A DNA stretch of 64,000 nt. Source: Rhodoblastus sp. (lineage in GTDB: Bacteria; Pseudomonadota; Alphaproteobacteria; Rhizobiales; Beijerinckiaceae). The first letter of the stretch is position 1; each line of letters starts with the position of its first letter. The notes under the pieces were generated by a model. That model did not search any database. It was not told the origin of the DNA and was given only the letters and a program-made list of their open reading frames with translations. Shown here piece by piece: positions 55,206 through 64,000 of this stretch. The translations under genes were made by a program, and so were the position numbers. The stretch is taken from contig NZ_JAGRPM010000063.1 of assembly GCF_019449565.1 (NCBI RefSeq), forward strand, positions 1 to 64,000, written 5' to 3'.

Positions 55206-56342
55206 ATGCGCATTGCCGTTCCCGCCGAAACCGACGCCAATGAAGCGCGCGTCGCGGCGACGCCCGAAACCGTCAAGAAGCTCATCGGCCTCGGCGCCGA
55301 TGTCGTGGTTCAGGCCGGCGCCGGCACAGGCTCCGGCATCACCGACGCCGATTTCGAAAAGGCCGGCGCCGCGATCGCCGCCGACGCGGCCGCGACCGTC
55401 GCGGGCGCCGATGTCGTGCTAGCGGTCCGCCGACCGACTTCCGCCTCGCTCGCCGGCGTCACGCATGGCGCAGCGGTCCTTGCCATCATGGACCCCTATG
55501 GACAGCATGACGCCGTGCTGGACCTCGCCCACGCCAATATTCAGGCCTTCGCGATGGAGTTGATGCCGCGCATCACCCGCGCCCAGGTGATGGACGTGCT
55601 GTCGTCGCAGGCCAATCTTGCCGGCTATCGCGCGGTGCTCGACGCGGCGGCCGAATATGGCCGCGCCATTCCGATGATGATGACCGCGGCGGGCACGGTC
55701 CCGGCGGCTAAGATCTTCATCATGGGCGTCGGCGTCGCGGGCCTTCAGGCCATCGCCACGGCGCGCCGCCTTGGCGGCGTCGTCACCGCGACCGACGTGC
55801 GGCCCGCCACCAAGGAGCAGGTGGAATCGCTCGGCGCGAAATTCCTCGCCGTCGAGGACGAGGAGTTCAAGCAGGCCCAGACGGCGGGCGGCTACGCCAA
55901 GGAAATGTCCAAGGAATATCAGGCCAAGCAGGCGGCTCTCACCGCCTCGCATATCGCCAAGCAGGACATCGTCGTCACCACGGCGCTCATTCCTGGGCGT
56001 CCGGCGCCGAAGCTCATCACCGCCGACATGGTCGCCTCGATGCGGCCGGGCTCGGTCATCGTCGATCTCGCGGTCGAGCGTGGCGGCAATTGCGAACTGG
56101 CGCGTCCGGGCGAGGTCGTTGTCACCGACAACCACGTCAAGATCGTCGGCCATCTCAATGTCGCGGGCCGTCTCGCGGCCACCGCCTCGCAGCTTTACGC
56201 CAAGAACCTGTTCGCCTTCCTCGAAACCCTGATCGACAAGGAGAGCAAGGCTCTCAAGATCGACAGCGAGGACGAGCTGGTCAAGGCGACGCGGCTCACG
56301 GCCGATGGCGCGATCGTCCATCCCAGTTTCGCGGCGGCCTGA
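55206..56342 (+). CDS. pntAA: NAD(P) transhydrogenase subunit alpha 1
   Basis: 378 residues from the ATG at 55206 with GTGGAG upstream. This is domain I of the proton-translocating transhydrogenase: MRIAVPAETDANEARVAATP, then GTVPAAKIFIMGVGVAGLQAIATAR with the NAD-binding GxGxxG, and KQDIVVTTALIPGRPAPKLI. It binds NAD(H) and passes hydride to NADP in PntB. The alpha chain is split into PntAA and PntAB, as in many alphaproteobacteria. Confidence 0.95.
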   Translation: MRIAVPAETDANEARVAATPETVKKLIGLGADVVVQAGAGTGSGITDADFEKAGAAIAADAAATVAGADVVLAVRRPTSASLAGVTHGAAVLAIMDPYGQHDAVLDLAHANIQAFAMELMPRITRAQVMDVLSSQANLAGYRAVLDAAAEYGRAIPMMMTAAGTVPAAKIFIMGVGVAGLQAIATARRLGGVVTATDVRPATKEQVESLGAKFLAVEDEEFKQAQTAGGYAKEMSKEYQAKQAALTASHIAKQDIVVTTALIPGRPAPKLITADMVASMRPGSVIVDLAVERGGNCELARPGEVVVTDNHVKIVGHLNVAGRLAATASQLYAKNLFAFLETLIDKESKALKIDSEDELVKATRLTADGAIVHPSFAAA

Positions 56343-56435
56343 GGCCGTCCAACTTCCTTTCGCGGCGGCCTCAGGCCGCCGTCCCGGCCCAAGCGGTCCA
56401 TCCCATTGTGACAGCCCGAGAGAGGGGCGCATTCC

Positions 56436-56882
56436 ATGGCTACTGACGCACAAACGCTCGTCGACGCCGCCCGGTCCGCGGCGCAGAACGCCCGCGCCGC
56501 GGCCGACGCCGCGCAAAATTACGCCGACCAGATTGCCGACGCCGCCGGAGCGGCCGCTCATGGCGCGAGCGGCGGGGCGATTGATCCCTTCGTCTTCCGC
56601 CTCGCGATCTTCGTGCTCGCGATTTTCGTCGGCTATTACGTCGTGTGGTCGGTGACTCCGGCGCTGCATACGCCGCTGATGTCGGTCACCAACGCCATTT
56701 CCTCGGTGATCGTCGTCGGCGCGCTGCTGTCCGTCGGCGTCGACGCGGCGGGAACGAGCGATAGCGGCCCGGCCTGGGCGCATATCTTCGGCTTTATCGC
56801 GCTGATCCTCGCGTCGGTGAACATCTTTGGCGGCTTCCTCGTCACCGAGCGCATGCTCGCCATGTACAAGAAGAAGGGCTGA
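56436..56882 (+). CDS. pntAB: NAD(P) transhydrogenase subunit alpha 2
   Basis: 148 residues. An Ala/Asp-rich N-terminal extension (about 50 residues) is followed by three to four hydrophobic segments, including [19 protein letters not shown] and the conserved membrane-domain block [20 protein letters not shown]. It forms part of the proton channel with PntB, which starts 6 bp later. A direct repeat with a small hairpin (56363-56381) lies in the 93-bp gap before it. Confidence 0.93.
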   Translation: MATDAQTLVDAARSAAQNARAAADAAQNYADQIADAAGAAAHGASGGAIDPFVFRLAIFVLAIFVGYYVVWSVTPALHTPLMSVTNAISSVIVVGALLSVGVDAAGTSDSGPAWAHIFGFIALILASVNIFGGFLVTERMLAMYKKKG

Positions 56883-56887
56883 GGTCC

Positions 56888-58291
56888 ATGAACGTCAATC
56901 TCGCGGCCCTTCTCTATCTCGTCTCGGGCGTCCTGTTCATCTTCGCCTTGCGCGGCCTGTCGCATCCGACGACCTCGCGCCAGGGCAATCGCAACGGCAT
57001 GATCGGCATGGCCATCGCCGTTGTCACCACTTTGGCCTTGCGGCCGCCGTCGAGCGTGTCCGGCTGGCTGCTGGTCGTTTTCGGTCTGCTGATCGGCGGC
57101 GGCTTCGGCGCGGTGGTCGCCCGCCGCATCGAAATGACCAAGATGCCGCAGCTGGTCGCCTTCTTCCACTCGCTCGTCGGCCTCGCCGCCGTGCTGGTGG
57201 CGGCGGGCGCCCTGTTCGCCCCGCAGGCCTTCGGCATCGGCGTGCCCGGCGACATTCACCGCGCCAGCCTGATCGAAATGTCGCTCGGCGCGGCGATCGG
57301 CGCGCTCACCTTCACCGGCTCGATCATCGCCTTCCTGAAGCTCGACGGTCGTATGTCGGGCAAGCCGATCATGCTGCCGCAGCGCCACGTCATCAATCTC
57401 GCGCTCGCTATCGCGCTCGTGTTGCTGATGGCGGCCTTCTTCGGCACGGGCGGCGCTTTCCTGTTCCTGCTGATCGTGCTGGTCTCGCTGGCGCTCGGCG
57501 TGCTGCTCATCATCCCGATCGGCGGCGCCGACATGCCGGTCGTGATCTCGATGCTCAATTCCTATTCCGGCTGGGCGGCCGCGGGCATCGGCTTCACCCT
57601 GGGCAACCTGGCGCTGATCATCACCGGCGCGCTGGTCGGCTCCTCAGGCGCGATCCTGTCCTACATCATGTGCAAGGGCATGAACCGCTCCTTCATCTCC
57701 GTCATTCTCGGCGGCTTCGGCGGCGAGGACGCTGCGGCGGCCAGCGGCGAGAAGGATACGCGGCCGGTCAAGCAGGGCTCGCCGGACGACGCCGCCTATA
57801 TCATGCAGAACTCGTCCAAGATCATCATCGTGCCCGGCTATGGCATGGCGGTGGCGCAGGCACAGCACGCCCTGCGCGAAATGGCCGATCTGCTCAAGGA
57901 GGAAGGCGTTGAGGTCAAATACGCCATCCACCCCGTGGCGGGCCGCATGCCCGGCCATATGAACGTGCTGCTGGCGGAAGCCAATGTCCCCTATGATGAG
58001 GTTTTCGAACTGGAGGACATTAATTCCGAATTCTCGCAGGCGGATGTGGCCTTCGTGATCGGCGCAAATGACGTCACCAATCCGGCGGCCAAGACCGACA
58101 AGACTTCGGCGATCTATGGCATGCCGATCCTCGATGTCGAAAAGGCCAAGACGGTCATGTTCATCAAGCGCGGCATGAGCTCGGGCTATGCCGGCGTCGA
58201 GAACGAATTGTTCTTCAAGGACAATACGATGATGCTGTTCGGCGACGCCAAGAAGGTGGTCGAGAACATCATCAAGGCCATGAACCACTAA
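56888..58291 (+). CDS. pntB: NAD(P) transhydrogenase subunit beta
   Basis: 467 residues. About nine membrane segments in the first 270 residues contain conserved blocks such as ADMPVVISMLNSYSGWAAAGIGF and GSSGAILSYIMCKGMNRSF. The C-terminal NADP-binding domain has VPGYGMAVAQAQHAL, AIHPVAGRMPGHMNVLLAEA and IGANDVTNPAA. With PntAA/AB it uses the proton gradient to reduce NADP+ with NADH. It is the last gene before a strong terminator. Confidence 0.97.
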   Translation: MNVNLAALLYLVSGVLFIFALRGLSHPTTSRQGNRNGMIGMAIAVVTTLALRPPSSVSGWLLVVFGLLIGGGFGAVVARRIEMTKMPQLVAFFHSLVGLAAVLVAAGALFAPQAFGIGVPGDIHRASLIEMSLGAAIGALTFTGSIIAFLKLDGRMSGKPIMLPQRHVINLALAIALVLLMAAFFGTGGAFLFLLIVLVSLALGVLLIIPIGGADMPVVISMLNSYSGWAAAGIGFTLGNLALIITGALVGSSGAILSYIMCKGMNRSFISVILGGFGGEDAAAASGEKDTRPVKQGSPDDAAYIMQNSSKIIIVPGYGMAVAQAQHALREMADLLKEEGVEVKYAIHPVAGRMPGHMNVLLAEANVPYDEVFELEDINSEFSQADVAFVIGANDVTNPAAKTDKTSAIYGMPILDVEKAKTVMFIKRGMSSGYAGVENELFFKDNTMMLFGDAKKVVENIIKAMNH

Positions 58292-58316
58292 ATCGCGCTC
58301 GTCTCCGCGTGCGGGG

Positions 58317-58349
58317 GCGCAAGCCGGGATCACCGGCTTGCGCCTTTTT
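58317..58349 (+). terminator. Rho-independent terminator after pntB
   Basis: GCGCAAGCCGG (58317-58327) pairs perfectly with CCGGCTTGCGC (58333-58343), with a GATCA loop and a following CTTTTTC. It ends the oxidase-transhydrogenase transcript. Confidence 0.9.
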
Positions 58350-58570
58350 CTTTGTGCGGAGAAATTTGCCGCGACGCCCTTTATTCGCAGGCGCTGTTCT
58401 TGCTACAAGGCGCCATGTCGTTTCGCGCCCGTTTCCTCTCCCGGCGAATTATCGGCCCGGCCCGCGGCTGAGCGTTTGCGCTCGCCAGCGCGCCGGGAGG
58501 TTCCGCATGACAGTCATGCGTCCGCGCCGATTCCGGGCTTCGCCGCCCATCGCTTGAGAGTTTTCGCCAA

Positions 58571-61570
58571 ATGTCCGACGCCCCCAAGGCAGACGCCCCG
58601 AAGCCCGAAAAGACGGGTCCTGATTATTCCGCCACGCTCTATCTGCCGAAAACCGATTTTCCGATGCGCGCCGGCCTGCCGAAAAAGGAGCCGGAGCTAC
58701 TGGCCCATTGGGAGCAGATCGGCCTGACCGAGCAGATGCGAAAGGAAAACGCGGGCAAGCCGAAATTCGTGCTGCATGACGGCCCGCCCTACGCCAATGG
58801 CAATATCCATATCGGCCATGCGCTCAATAAGATCCTGAAAGACATCGTCACGCGCTCGCAGCGCATGATGGGCAAGGACGCCAATTACGTGCCGGGCTGG
58901 GACTGCCATGGCCTGCCGATCGAATGGAAGATCGAGGAACAATATCGCGCCAAGGGCCGCAACAAGGATGAAGTCCCAGTGGTGGAGTTCCGCCGCGAAT
59001 GCCGCGCCTTCGCGGAAGGCTGGCTCGACGTGCAGCGCGAGGAGTTCAAGCGGCTCGGCATCGCGGGCGACTGGTCGGGCCGCTACGCCACCATGGATTA
59101 TGCGGCGGAAAGCATCATCGCGCGCGAAATCATGAAATTCGCCGCCAATGGCCTGCTCTATCGCGGCTCCAAGCCGGTGATGTGGTCGGTGGTGGAAAAG
59201 ACCGCTTTGGCCGAGGCGGAAGTGGAATATGAAGACCACACCTCGGATTGGGTTTTCGTAGGTTTTCCGGTGCGCGGTCAGGACGCCCGTGTCGTGATCT
59301 GGACGACCACGCCCTGGACCCTGCCGGGCAATCGCGCGATTTCCTTCTCGCATCGGATCGCCTATGGCCTCTATCGCGTGACGACGGCGCCGGAGGGCAA
59401 TTGGGCCAAGACCGGCGATCATTACATCCTGGCCGACAAGCTGGCCGAAGGCGTAATGCAATCCGCCAAAGTAGAGGCTTTCGAACGCGTCCGCGACGTC
59501 CCGGCCGCCGAATTGGCGGCGATGACCTGCGCCCATCCCCTCGCGGCGCTGGGCTATGACTTCGACGTGCCCCTGCTCGACGGCGATCATGTCACCGATG
59601 ACGCGGGCGCTGGCTTCGTTCATACTGCTCCTGGCCACGGCCGCGAGGATTTCGACATCTGGATGGCGTCGAGCCGCCTGCTGCATGAGCGCGGCATCGA
59701 CGGCCGCATTCCTTATACGGTCGACGCCGATGGTTTTTACACCGACGAAGTCCCCGGCTTCCCCGGCGCCCGCGTCATCGACGACAAGGGGAACAAGGGC
59801 GACGCCAATGAGCGGGTCATCAAGGCTTTGGTCGAGGCTGGCGCCTTGCTCGCGCGCGGTCGTGTGAAGCACCAATATCCGCATAGCTGGCGGTCGAAGA
59901 AGCCCGTCATCTTCCGCAATACGCCGCAATGGTTCATTGCGATGGACAAGCCTTTCGCCGTCGCGCTTGATGCCGTCGCCACAAAGGGCTTGGGCGCTGG
60001 GTCCAATGGCCCGACCCTGCGCGCTATCGCTCTGGAAGAAATCGCACGCACAAAATGGGTTCCGGCGGCGGGCGAGAACCGCATCACCGGCATGATCGCC
60101 AACCGCCCCGATTGGGTGGTGTCGCGCCAGCGCGCCTGGGGCGTGCCGATCGCGGTTTTCGTGAAAAAAGGCGGCCACGACATTCTGGTCGATGACAAGG
60201 TCAACGCCCGGATCGTCGCGGCTTTCACGCAAGAGGGCGCCGACGCCTGGTACGAGGAGGGCGCAGCAAAGCGTTTCCTGGCGCCCGACCACGACCCCAA
60301 CGACTATGACAAGATCGACGACGTGCTCGACGTCTGGTTCGATTCCGGCTCGACCCACGCCTTCACGCTGGAAGACCCGGTCCATTTCCCGACTTTGGTG
60401 GGCGTCAGCCGCCGCCATGACGGCGGGCCGGACGAGGTGATGTATCTCGAAGGCTCGGACCAGCATCGCGGCTGGTTCCATTCGTCGCTGCTGGAAAGCT
60501 GCGGCACGCGCGGCCGCGCGCCCTATGATTCCGTGTTGACCCACGGCTTCGTGCTGGACGAGAAGGGCCGCAAGATGTCGAAATCGCTCGGCAATGTCGT
60601 GGCCCCGCAGACAGTCATCAAGGATTCCGGCGCCGACATCTTGCGCCTGTGGGTTGCGGCCTCCGACTATTCCGACGACCTGCGCATCGGCAAGGAAATC
60701 CTCTCCACCTTTTCCGAAACCTATCGCAAGCTGCGCAACACGATCCGCTGGATGCTCGGCGCGCTCGCGCATTTCGATCCGACTGAGGCGGTGTCGCGCG
60801 AAAAAATGCCGGAGCTGGAGCGCTACATCCTGCACCGTCTGGCCGAGATCGACGCTCAGGTCGCGGAGGCTTACGCCGCTTTCGATTACAAGAAGGTGGT
60901 CGCGCTGCTCTCGGCCTTCATGACCGGCGACCTTTCTGCCTTTTATTTCGATATCCGCAAGGACGGCCTCTATTGCGATCCGCCGTCGAGCGTGGCGCGC
61001 AAGGCGGCGCTGACGACCATCGACATCCTGTGCGACGCGCTGCTGAAATGGCTGGCGCCGATCCTGTGCTTCACGGCGGAGGAATCCTGGCTCGCCTTCC
61101 GGCCTGGCGCCGCGCCTTCCGTCCATCTGACGACTTTCCCTGCCGGGCTGGCGGTCTGGCGTGACGAGCCGCTCGCCGCGAAATGGCGCGCCATCCGCCG
61201 CATCCGCGCCGTCGTCACGGGCGCTCTGGAAATCGAGCGCGCGCAGAAGAACATCGGATCTTCGCTCGAAGCCGATCCGCGGGTCTTTATCGCCGATGCC
61301 GCCTTGCGCGAGGCGCTCGACGGCGTCGATTTCGCCGAAATCTGCATCACTTCCGCGATTGAGATCGTCGCCGAGGCCCCGCCTGAAGGCGCCTTCACTT
61401 TGCCTGAAGCGCTGGGCGTCGGCGTGGTGAGCCGCCGCGCTCAAGGCCGGAAATGCGCGCGCTCCTGGCGTATTTCGGAACTGGTCGGCTCCGATCCGGA
61501 ATTTCCGGACGTGACCCCGCGCGATGCGCAGGCCCTGCGCGAATTGCGGGCCAAGGGCCTCTGGCCGTGA
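58571..61570 (+). CDS. ileS: Isoleucyl-tRNA synthetase
   Basis: 999 residues. Class I motifs are intact: the HIGH block as [13 protein letters not shown] near residue 79 and the KMSKS block at Lys668-Ser672. The editing domain has [13 protein letters not shown] and [20 protein letters not shown]. The C-terminal zinc-finger region of eubacterial enzymes is short, but the length is normal for alphaproteobacteria. It charges tRNA-Ile in the cytoplasm. The lspA start overlaps its stop by 4 bp. Confidence 0.97.
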   Translation: MSDAPKADAPKPEKTGPDYSATLYLPKTDFPMRAGLPKKEPELLAHWEQIGLTEQMRKENAGKPKFVLHDGPPYANGNIHIGHALNKILKDIVTRSQRMMGKDANYVPGWDCHGLPIEWKIEEQYRAKGRNKDEVPVVEFRRECRAFAEGWLDVQREEFKRLGIAGDWSGRYATMDYAAESIIAREIMKFAANGLLYRGSKPVMWSVVEKTALAEAEVEYEDHTSDWVFVGFPVRGQDARVVIWTTTPWTLPGNRAISFSHRIAYGLYRVTTAPEGNWAKTGDHYILADKLAEGVMQSAKVEAFERVRDVPAAELAAMTCAHPLAALGYDFDVPLLDGDHVTDDAGAGFVHTAPGHGREDFDIWMASSRLLHERGIDGRIPYTVDADGFYTDEVPGFPGARVIDDKGNKGDANERVIKALVEAGALLARGRVKHQYPHSWRSKKPVIFRNTPQWFIAMDKPFAVALDAVATKGLGAGSNGPTLRAIALEEIARTKWVPAAGENRITGMIANRPDWVVSRQRAWGVPIAVFVKKGGHDILVDDKVNARIVAAFTQEGADAWYEEGAAKRFLAPDHDPNDYDKIDDVLDVWFDSGSTHAFTLEDPVHFPTLVGVSRRHDGGPDEVMYLEGSDQHRGWFHSSLLESCGTRGRAPYDSVLTHGFVLDEKGRKMSKSLGNVVAPQTVIKDSGADILRLWVAASDYSDDLRIGKEILSTFSETYRKLRNTIRWMLGALAHFDPTEAVSREKMPELERYILHRLAEIDAQVAEAYAAFDYKKVVALLSAFMTGDLSAFYFDIRKDGLYCDPPSSVARKAALTTIDILCDALLKWLAPILCFTAEESWLAFRPGAAPSVHLTTFPAGLAVWRDEPLAAKWRAIRRIRAVVTGALEIERAQKNIGSSLEADPRVFIADAALREALDGVDFAEICITSAIEIVAEAPPEGAFTLPEALGVGVVSRRAQGRKCARSWRISELVGSDPEFPDVTPRDAQALRELRAKGLWP

Positions 61571-62097
61571 GGCTTGCGCCGCCGGCCGTGAGCTTTTCCG
61601 GTCGCGAGCCGCGCCGCCGCCTGATCGGCTTCGCCGTGGCGGCGGCGGTGGTGGTCGCGGATCAGGCCAGCAAGTCCTGGGCGATTGGTCTGCTCGACGG
61701 GCCGGAGCGCCCGTCCATCGTCCTGACGCCCTTTCTGGCGCTGGTCATGAGCTGGAATCGCGGCATCGCTTATACGCTGCTACGCTCGGAGGGCGATTTT
61801 GGGCGTTTCGCTCTGGCGGGCTTAGCGTTTCTGGCGGTTGGCCTGTTGTCTTACTGGCTGTGGCGCGCGCGGGGCCTCGCCGCCACGCTCGGCCTCGGCT
61901 GCCTGATCGGCGGGGCGCTCGGCAACGCCAGCGACCGACTTGTCCATGGCGCTGTGGCCGACTTTCTTTATTTTCACACGCCCTTTTCGCTTGGGCCTTT
62001 GTCCAACTATGTTTTCAATCTGGCCGACGCCGCCATATTTGTCGGCGTCGTCTTGCTGGTGTATGACGCGTTTACGAACCGGGAAGACAGGGCCTGA
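61567..62097 (+). CDS. lspA: Lipoprotein signal peptidase (prolipoprotein signal peptidase II)
   Basis: About 176 residues from GTG at 61567, overlapping the ileS stop; GTG at 61588 is also possible. Four membrane helices. Catalytic aspartates are in [22 protein letters not shown] and [11 protein letters not shown]. It cleaves signal peptides from lipid-modified prolipoproteins in the inner membrane. The ileS-lspA pairing is widely conserved. Confidence 0.95.
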   Translation: MRLAPPAVSFSGREPRRRLIGFAVAAAVVVADQASKSWAIGLLDGPERPSIVLTPFLALVMSWNRGIAYTLLRSEGDFGRFALAGLAFLAVGLLSYWLWRARGLAATLGLGCLIGGALGNASDRLVHGAVADFLYFHTPFSLGPLSNYVFNLADAAIFVGVVLLVYDAFTNREDRA

Positions 62098-62169
62098 CGG
62101 GCCTTCATCCCGAGATCGCCGCGAAGCCGCTCAAGGGGCGACAGGATTGCGGCCAGGAAGGATTTCGGA

Positions 62170-62574
62170 ATGAGCATGATGCGGTTGAACCCGTTTTTAA
62201 GCGTGAAATCGACGTTGCGCCTGGCCGCGTGCCTGCTGGCCGCTTGCGGTTTGGCGGCGCCGGCTCTTGCGCAGGAGCCCGCGCCGCAGCCGGAAATGGC
62301 CTTTGGGCAGCAGATGCCGCGCCAGTTTTTCTTCAATAAATTAACCAATCCCGCCCCTCAGCCCGCGCCACAGGGCTCCGGCGCCACCGCAGGTGGACAG
62401 GGCGGTTCGGCTGCGGCTCAGGCCGCCGAGGAAGAGGGTAACGGCCCGTTCCCGAAGCGTTATCTGTTGAACCGCATGTTCAGCTCGGAAAGTTTCGGCG
62501 AAGACCCGGCCCCGAACCGGGTCAGCGCCCCGCCGCCGTCCGCCGCTGCGGCGCCCGCCGCGAAAACGCCTTGA
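62170..62574 (+). CDS. Secreted Pro/Ala/Gln-rich hypothetical protein
   Basis: 134 residues with a signal peptide (LRLAACLLAACGLAAPALAQ). If lipidated it would use the LAAC lipobox, but the AxA site fits cleavage by signal peptidase I as well. The remainder is low-complexity, apart from GPFPKRYLLNRMFSSESFGED. It sits between lspA and the BamF-like gene. I do not recognise it. Confidence 0.6.
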   Translation: MSMMRLNPFLSVKSTLRLAACLLAACGLAAPALAQEPAPQPEMAFGQQMPRQFFFNKLTNPAPQPAPQGSGATAGGQGGSAAAQAAEEEGNGPFPKRYLLNRMFSSESFGEDPAPNRVSAPPPSAAAAPAAKTP

Positions 62575-62627
62575 ATCCGGGTTAGAGGCGATGTTTTATA
62601 ATTGAGCGAAGGATTTCGAGGTTGAGG

Positions 62628-63395
62628 ATGCCGCTGACGAACCGCATGAAACACGCTAAGGCCAGCTCGCTCATTGCAGCCGGCATGACGGTCTGCGCGT
62701 TTGTTTTGGTCGCGCCGGCCGCTCGAGCCGACGATTCGCTCTGGGGCAAGGCGATCGGTTCGATCGGCCTCGGCGGCAATTCCCAGCCCGCCCAGGACAG
62801 CGCCCCGGCACAGGCCGCTCCCGCGCCTCAGCCCAATGTTCCGGCGCCGCAGCCGAAACAGAACGCCAAATCCACCAATGTGGCTCCTCCCGCCGCTCCC
62901 GCGGCTCAGGAAAGCGTGAGCCAGGCGGCGCCCGCCCAGGGGTCGAACCTGTTGACCAATTGGTTCGGCTGGGGCCGTGGCGCAGAGTCCGCCGCGCAGG
63001 GCGCCTCTACACAGCAGGCGAGCGCCGTAGCGCCGCCGCAGAGGGCGATTTCTCCCACTCAGGCCGTCACCCCGCCGCCTCCGCCCCCGCCGCCGCGCGC
63101 GGCGGAGCCGAGCATGTGGGACAAGATGCTGGGGTCGGTCGGCGGCGCCGCAAACGGCTCGCCGGACACGATCAACTACAACGAGCGCCCGAAACTGGCG
63201 GTGCCCAAGGAGCGCGCCTTGCCGCCGCCGGCGGCGGTCGCCGGCGATCCGCCGCCGACCCGCGCCGCCAATGGCGACTATCTGATCAAGCCGCCGGAGA
63301 CCTATCTCGAAAAGGTTCGCGGCCCGGATGGCGTCGCTTCGGGTCTGCGCGACAGCGACATTCCCAAGGACAAGAAGTTCTTCGGTCTGTTCTGA
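62628..63395 (+). CDS. Secreted Pro/Ala-rich protein, possibly DUF3035/BamF-like
   Basis: 255 residues from the ATG at 62628 with GAGG 7 nt upstream. A signal peptide (LIAAGMTVCAFVLVAPAARA) precedes a long Pro/Ala/Gln-rich low-complexity stretch with a polyproline run. A short folded-looking C-terminal part carries YNERPKLAVPKERALPPP and YLEKVRGPDGV. The position between lspA and an M16 protease, and the ERPKLAVPKERALPPP block, recall the DUF3035/BamF proteins of alphaproteobacterial outer-membrane assembly. That similarity is weak and rests on memory. Confidence 0.5.
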   Translation: MPLTNRMKHAKASSLIAAGMTVCAFVLVAPAARADDSLWGKAIGSIGLGGNSQPAQDSAPAQAAPAPQPNVPAPQPKQNAKSTNVAPPAAPAAQESVSQAAPAQGSNLLTNWFGWGRGAESAAQGASTQQASAVAPPQRAISPTQAVTPPPPPPPPRAAEPSMWDKMLGSVGGAANGSPDTINYNERPKLAVPKERALPPPAAVAGDPPPTRAANGDYLIKPPETYLEKVRGPDGVASGLRDSDIPKDKKFFGLF

Positions 63396-63506
63396 GGCCG
63401 AACCCATCCAGCAAAAATTCAGGAGCCGGGGCTGTCGCTCCGGCTTTTGCGTTCTATATTGGATGGCTAGGATTTGGTCAGGACAAGGATTCGCACAGTG
63501 GCCCTA

Positions 63507-64000
63507 ATGAACAGCTCTCCCCCTTCTGGCTCGGCGCAGGAGACGCCTTCGGTCGGGACAGGGGAAGGGCAGGCGTCGCACGCTGGGCCGCGCGTCGATC
63601 ATTTCAAGCTCGAAAACGGCATGGATGTGGTGGTCATTCCGGACCACCGCGCGCCCGTCGTCACCCATATGGTGTGGTATCGCAATGGCTCGGCGGATGA
63701 CCCGCGCGGCAAGAGCGGCATCGCGCATTTCCTTGAGCATCTGATGTTCAAGGGAACACACAAGCACCAGCAGGGCGAGTTCTCGCATCTGGTCGCGGAG
63801 CTGGGCGGCCAGGAAAACGCCTTCACCTCCTATGACTTCACCGCCTATTTCCAGCGCGTCGCGCGTGAGCATCTCGGCGTGGTGATGGAGTTCGAAGCCG
63901 ACCGCATGACCAATCTCAACCTCACCGACGAGGTTGTGGCGCCCGAGCGCGAGGTGGTGATGGAGGAACGGCGCATGCGCACCGAGGCCGATCCCGCCGC
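63507..64000 (+). CDS. M16 family zinc metallopeptidase, 3' truncated by the window
   Basis: The first 164 residues are visible; the gene runs off the end. The inverted zinc motif [11 protein letters not shown] (HxxEH) and the downstream glutamate region [12 protein letters not shown] identify a pitrilysin/insulinase-type protease. A polar N-terminus of about 30 residues precedes the domain. It likely starts at ATG 63507, or GTG 63498 in frame. In this genomic setting it is usually followed by a second M16 gene. Confidence 0.9.
   Translation, partial: MNSSPPSGSAQETPSVGTGEGQASHAGPRVDHFKLENGMDVVVIPDHRAPVVTHMVWYRNGSADDPRGKSGIAHFLEHLMFKGTHKHQQGEFSHLVAELGGQENAFTSYDFTAYFQRVAREHLGVVMEFEADRMTNLNLTDEVVAPEREVVMEERRMRTEADPA

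Noticed and set aside
58697..61444. A 915-codon open frame antisense to ileS
   Set aside because: It mirrors the codon structure of a GC-rich essential gene, has low-complexity Arg/Ala/Asp composition and no recognisable domain. Similar long antisense frames over 15040-17436, 18463-21108 and 34703-36361 were rejected for the same reason.

Overview
The window reads as a high-GC alphaproteobacterial chromosome, most likely Hyphomicrobiales (Rhizobiales), perhaps near Beijerinckiaceae/Methylocystaceae. Supporting marks are the 53-residue aa3-type cytochrome oxidase subunit IV, the split three-gene pntAA-pntAB-pntB transhydrogenase, the lspA - secreted protein - M16 peptidase order, and a DUF882/LD-transpeptidase envelope set. 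The family placement is inference; no rRNA or tRNA gene was seen.

Layout. (1) 1-2064 is the 3' end of a large repetitive surface protein with near-identical 270-bp Ig-like repeats and glycine-rich RTX-like repeats; a divergently placed XRE regulator and an AT-rich 0.9-kb intergenic region follow. (2) 3656-17814 is a tightly overlapping exopolysaccharide operon: a GT4-ExoF-type export fusion, GT2, a large GT-C-like membrane protein, a DUF1616-like protein, GT4, a GT2-flippase fusion, a GH5-type hydrolase, a GMC oxidoreductase and a metallophosphoesterase. (3) 18772-32799 is a sulfur island. A rightward operon encodes a nitrate/sulfonate-type ABC importer, a two-subunit glutaconate-type CoA-transferase, a crotonase and a CoA-binding-domain/O-acetylhomoserine sulfhydrylase fusion. 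It converges on a leftward set encoding a family 2A encapsulin shell, its cysteine desulfurase cargo with a long disordered N-terminus, a small unknown protein and CysE. Divergent from the shell gene are cysK and a second serine acetyltransferase. Similar TATAGAC-type AT-rich elements lie before three of these transcription units.

(4) 32897-49798 is mostly housekeeping and envelope genes: lytic transglycosylase, DUF4239 membrane protein, PPK2 kinase (with an apparent frameshift in an A7 run), PutA, Pth, L25, MTA phosphorylase, a double MaoC protein, SGNH/DUF459 protein, DUF882 peptidase, L,D-transpeptidase and an NtrC-type regulator. Non-coding and broken elements here include a probable small structured RNA with a leftward terminator (about 41.3-41.46 kb) and a small membrane-protein pseudogene with an internal TGA (44.1-44.4 kb). 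(5) 50009-64000 is core metabolism: PepF/M3 peptidase, alpha/beta hydrolase, PEBP protein, ABC1/UbiB-like kinase, oxidase subunit IV, PntAA/AB/B, IleS, LspA, two proline/alanine-rich secreted proteins and the 5' part of an M16 protease.

The most notable system is the sulfur island: an encapsulin-housed cysteine desulfurase surrounded by cysteine synthesis (two serine acetyltransferases plus CysK), a sulfhydrylase and an importer with a CoA-thioester pathway. I infer that an organosulfur compound is imported, activated as a CoA thioester and degraded, with reduced sulfur captured into amino acids and cysteine sulfur sent to the encapsulin compartment. The individual protein identifications are strong; the linked pathway is a hypothesis.
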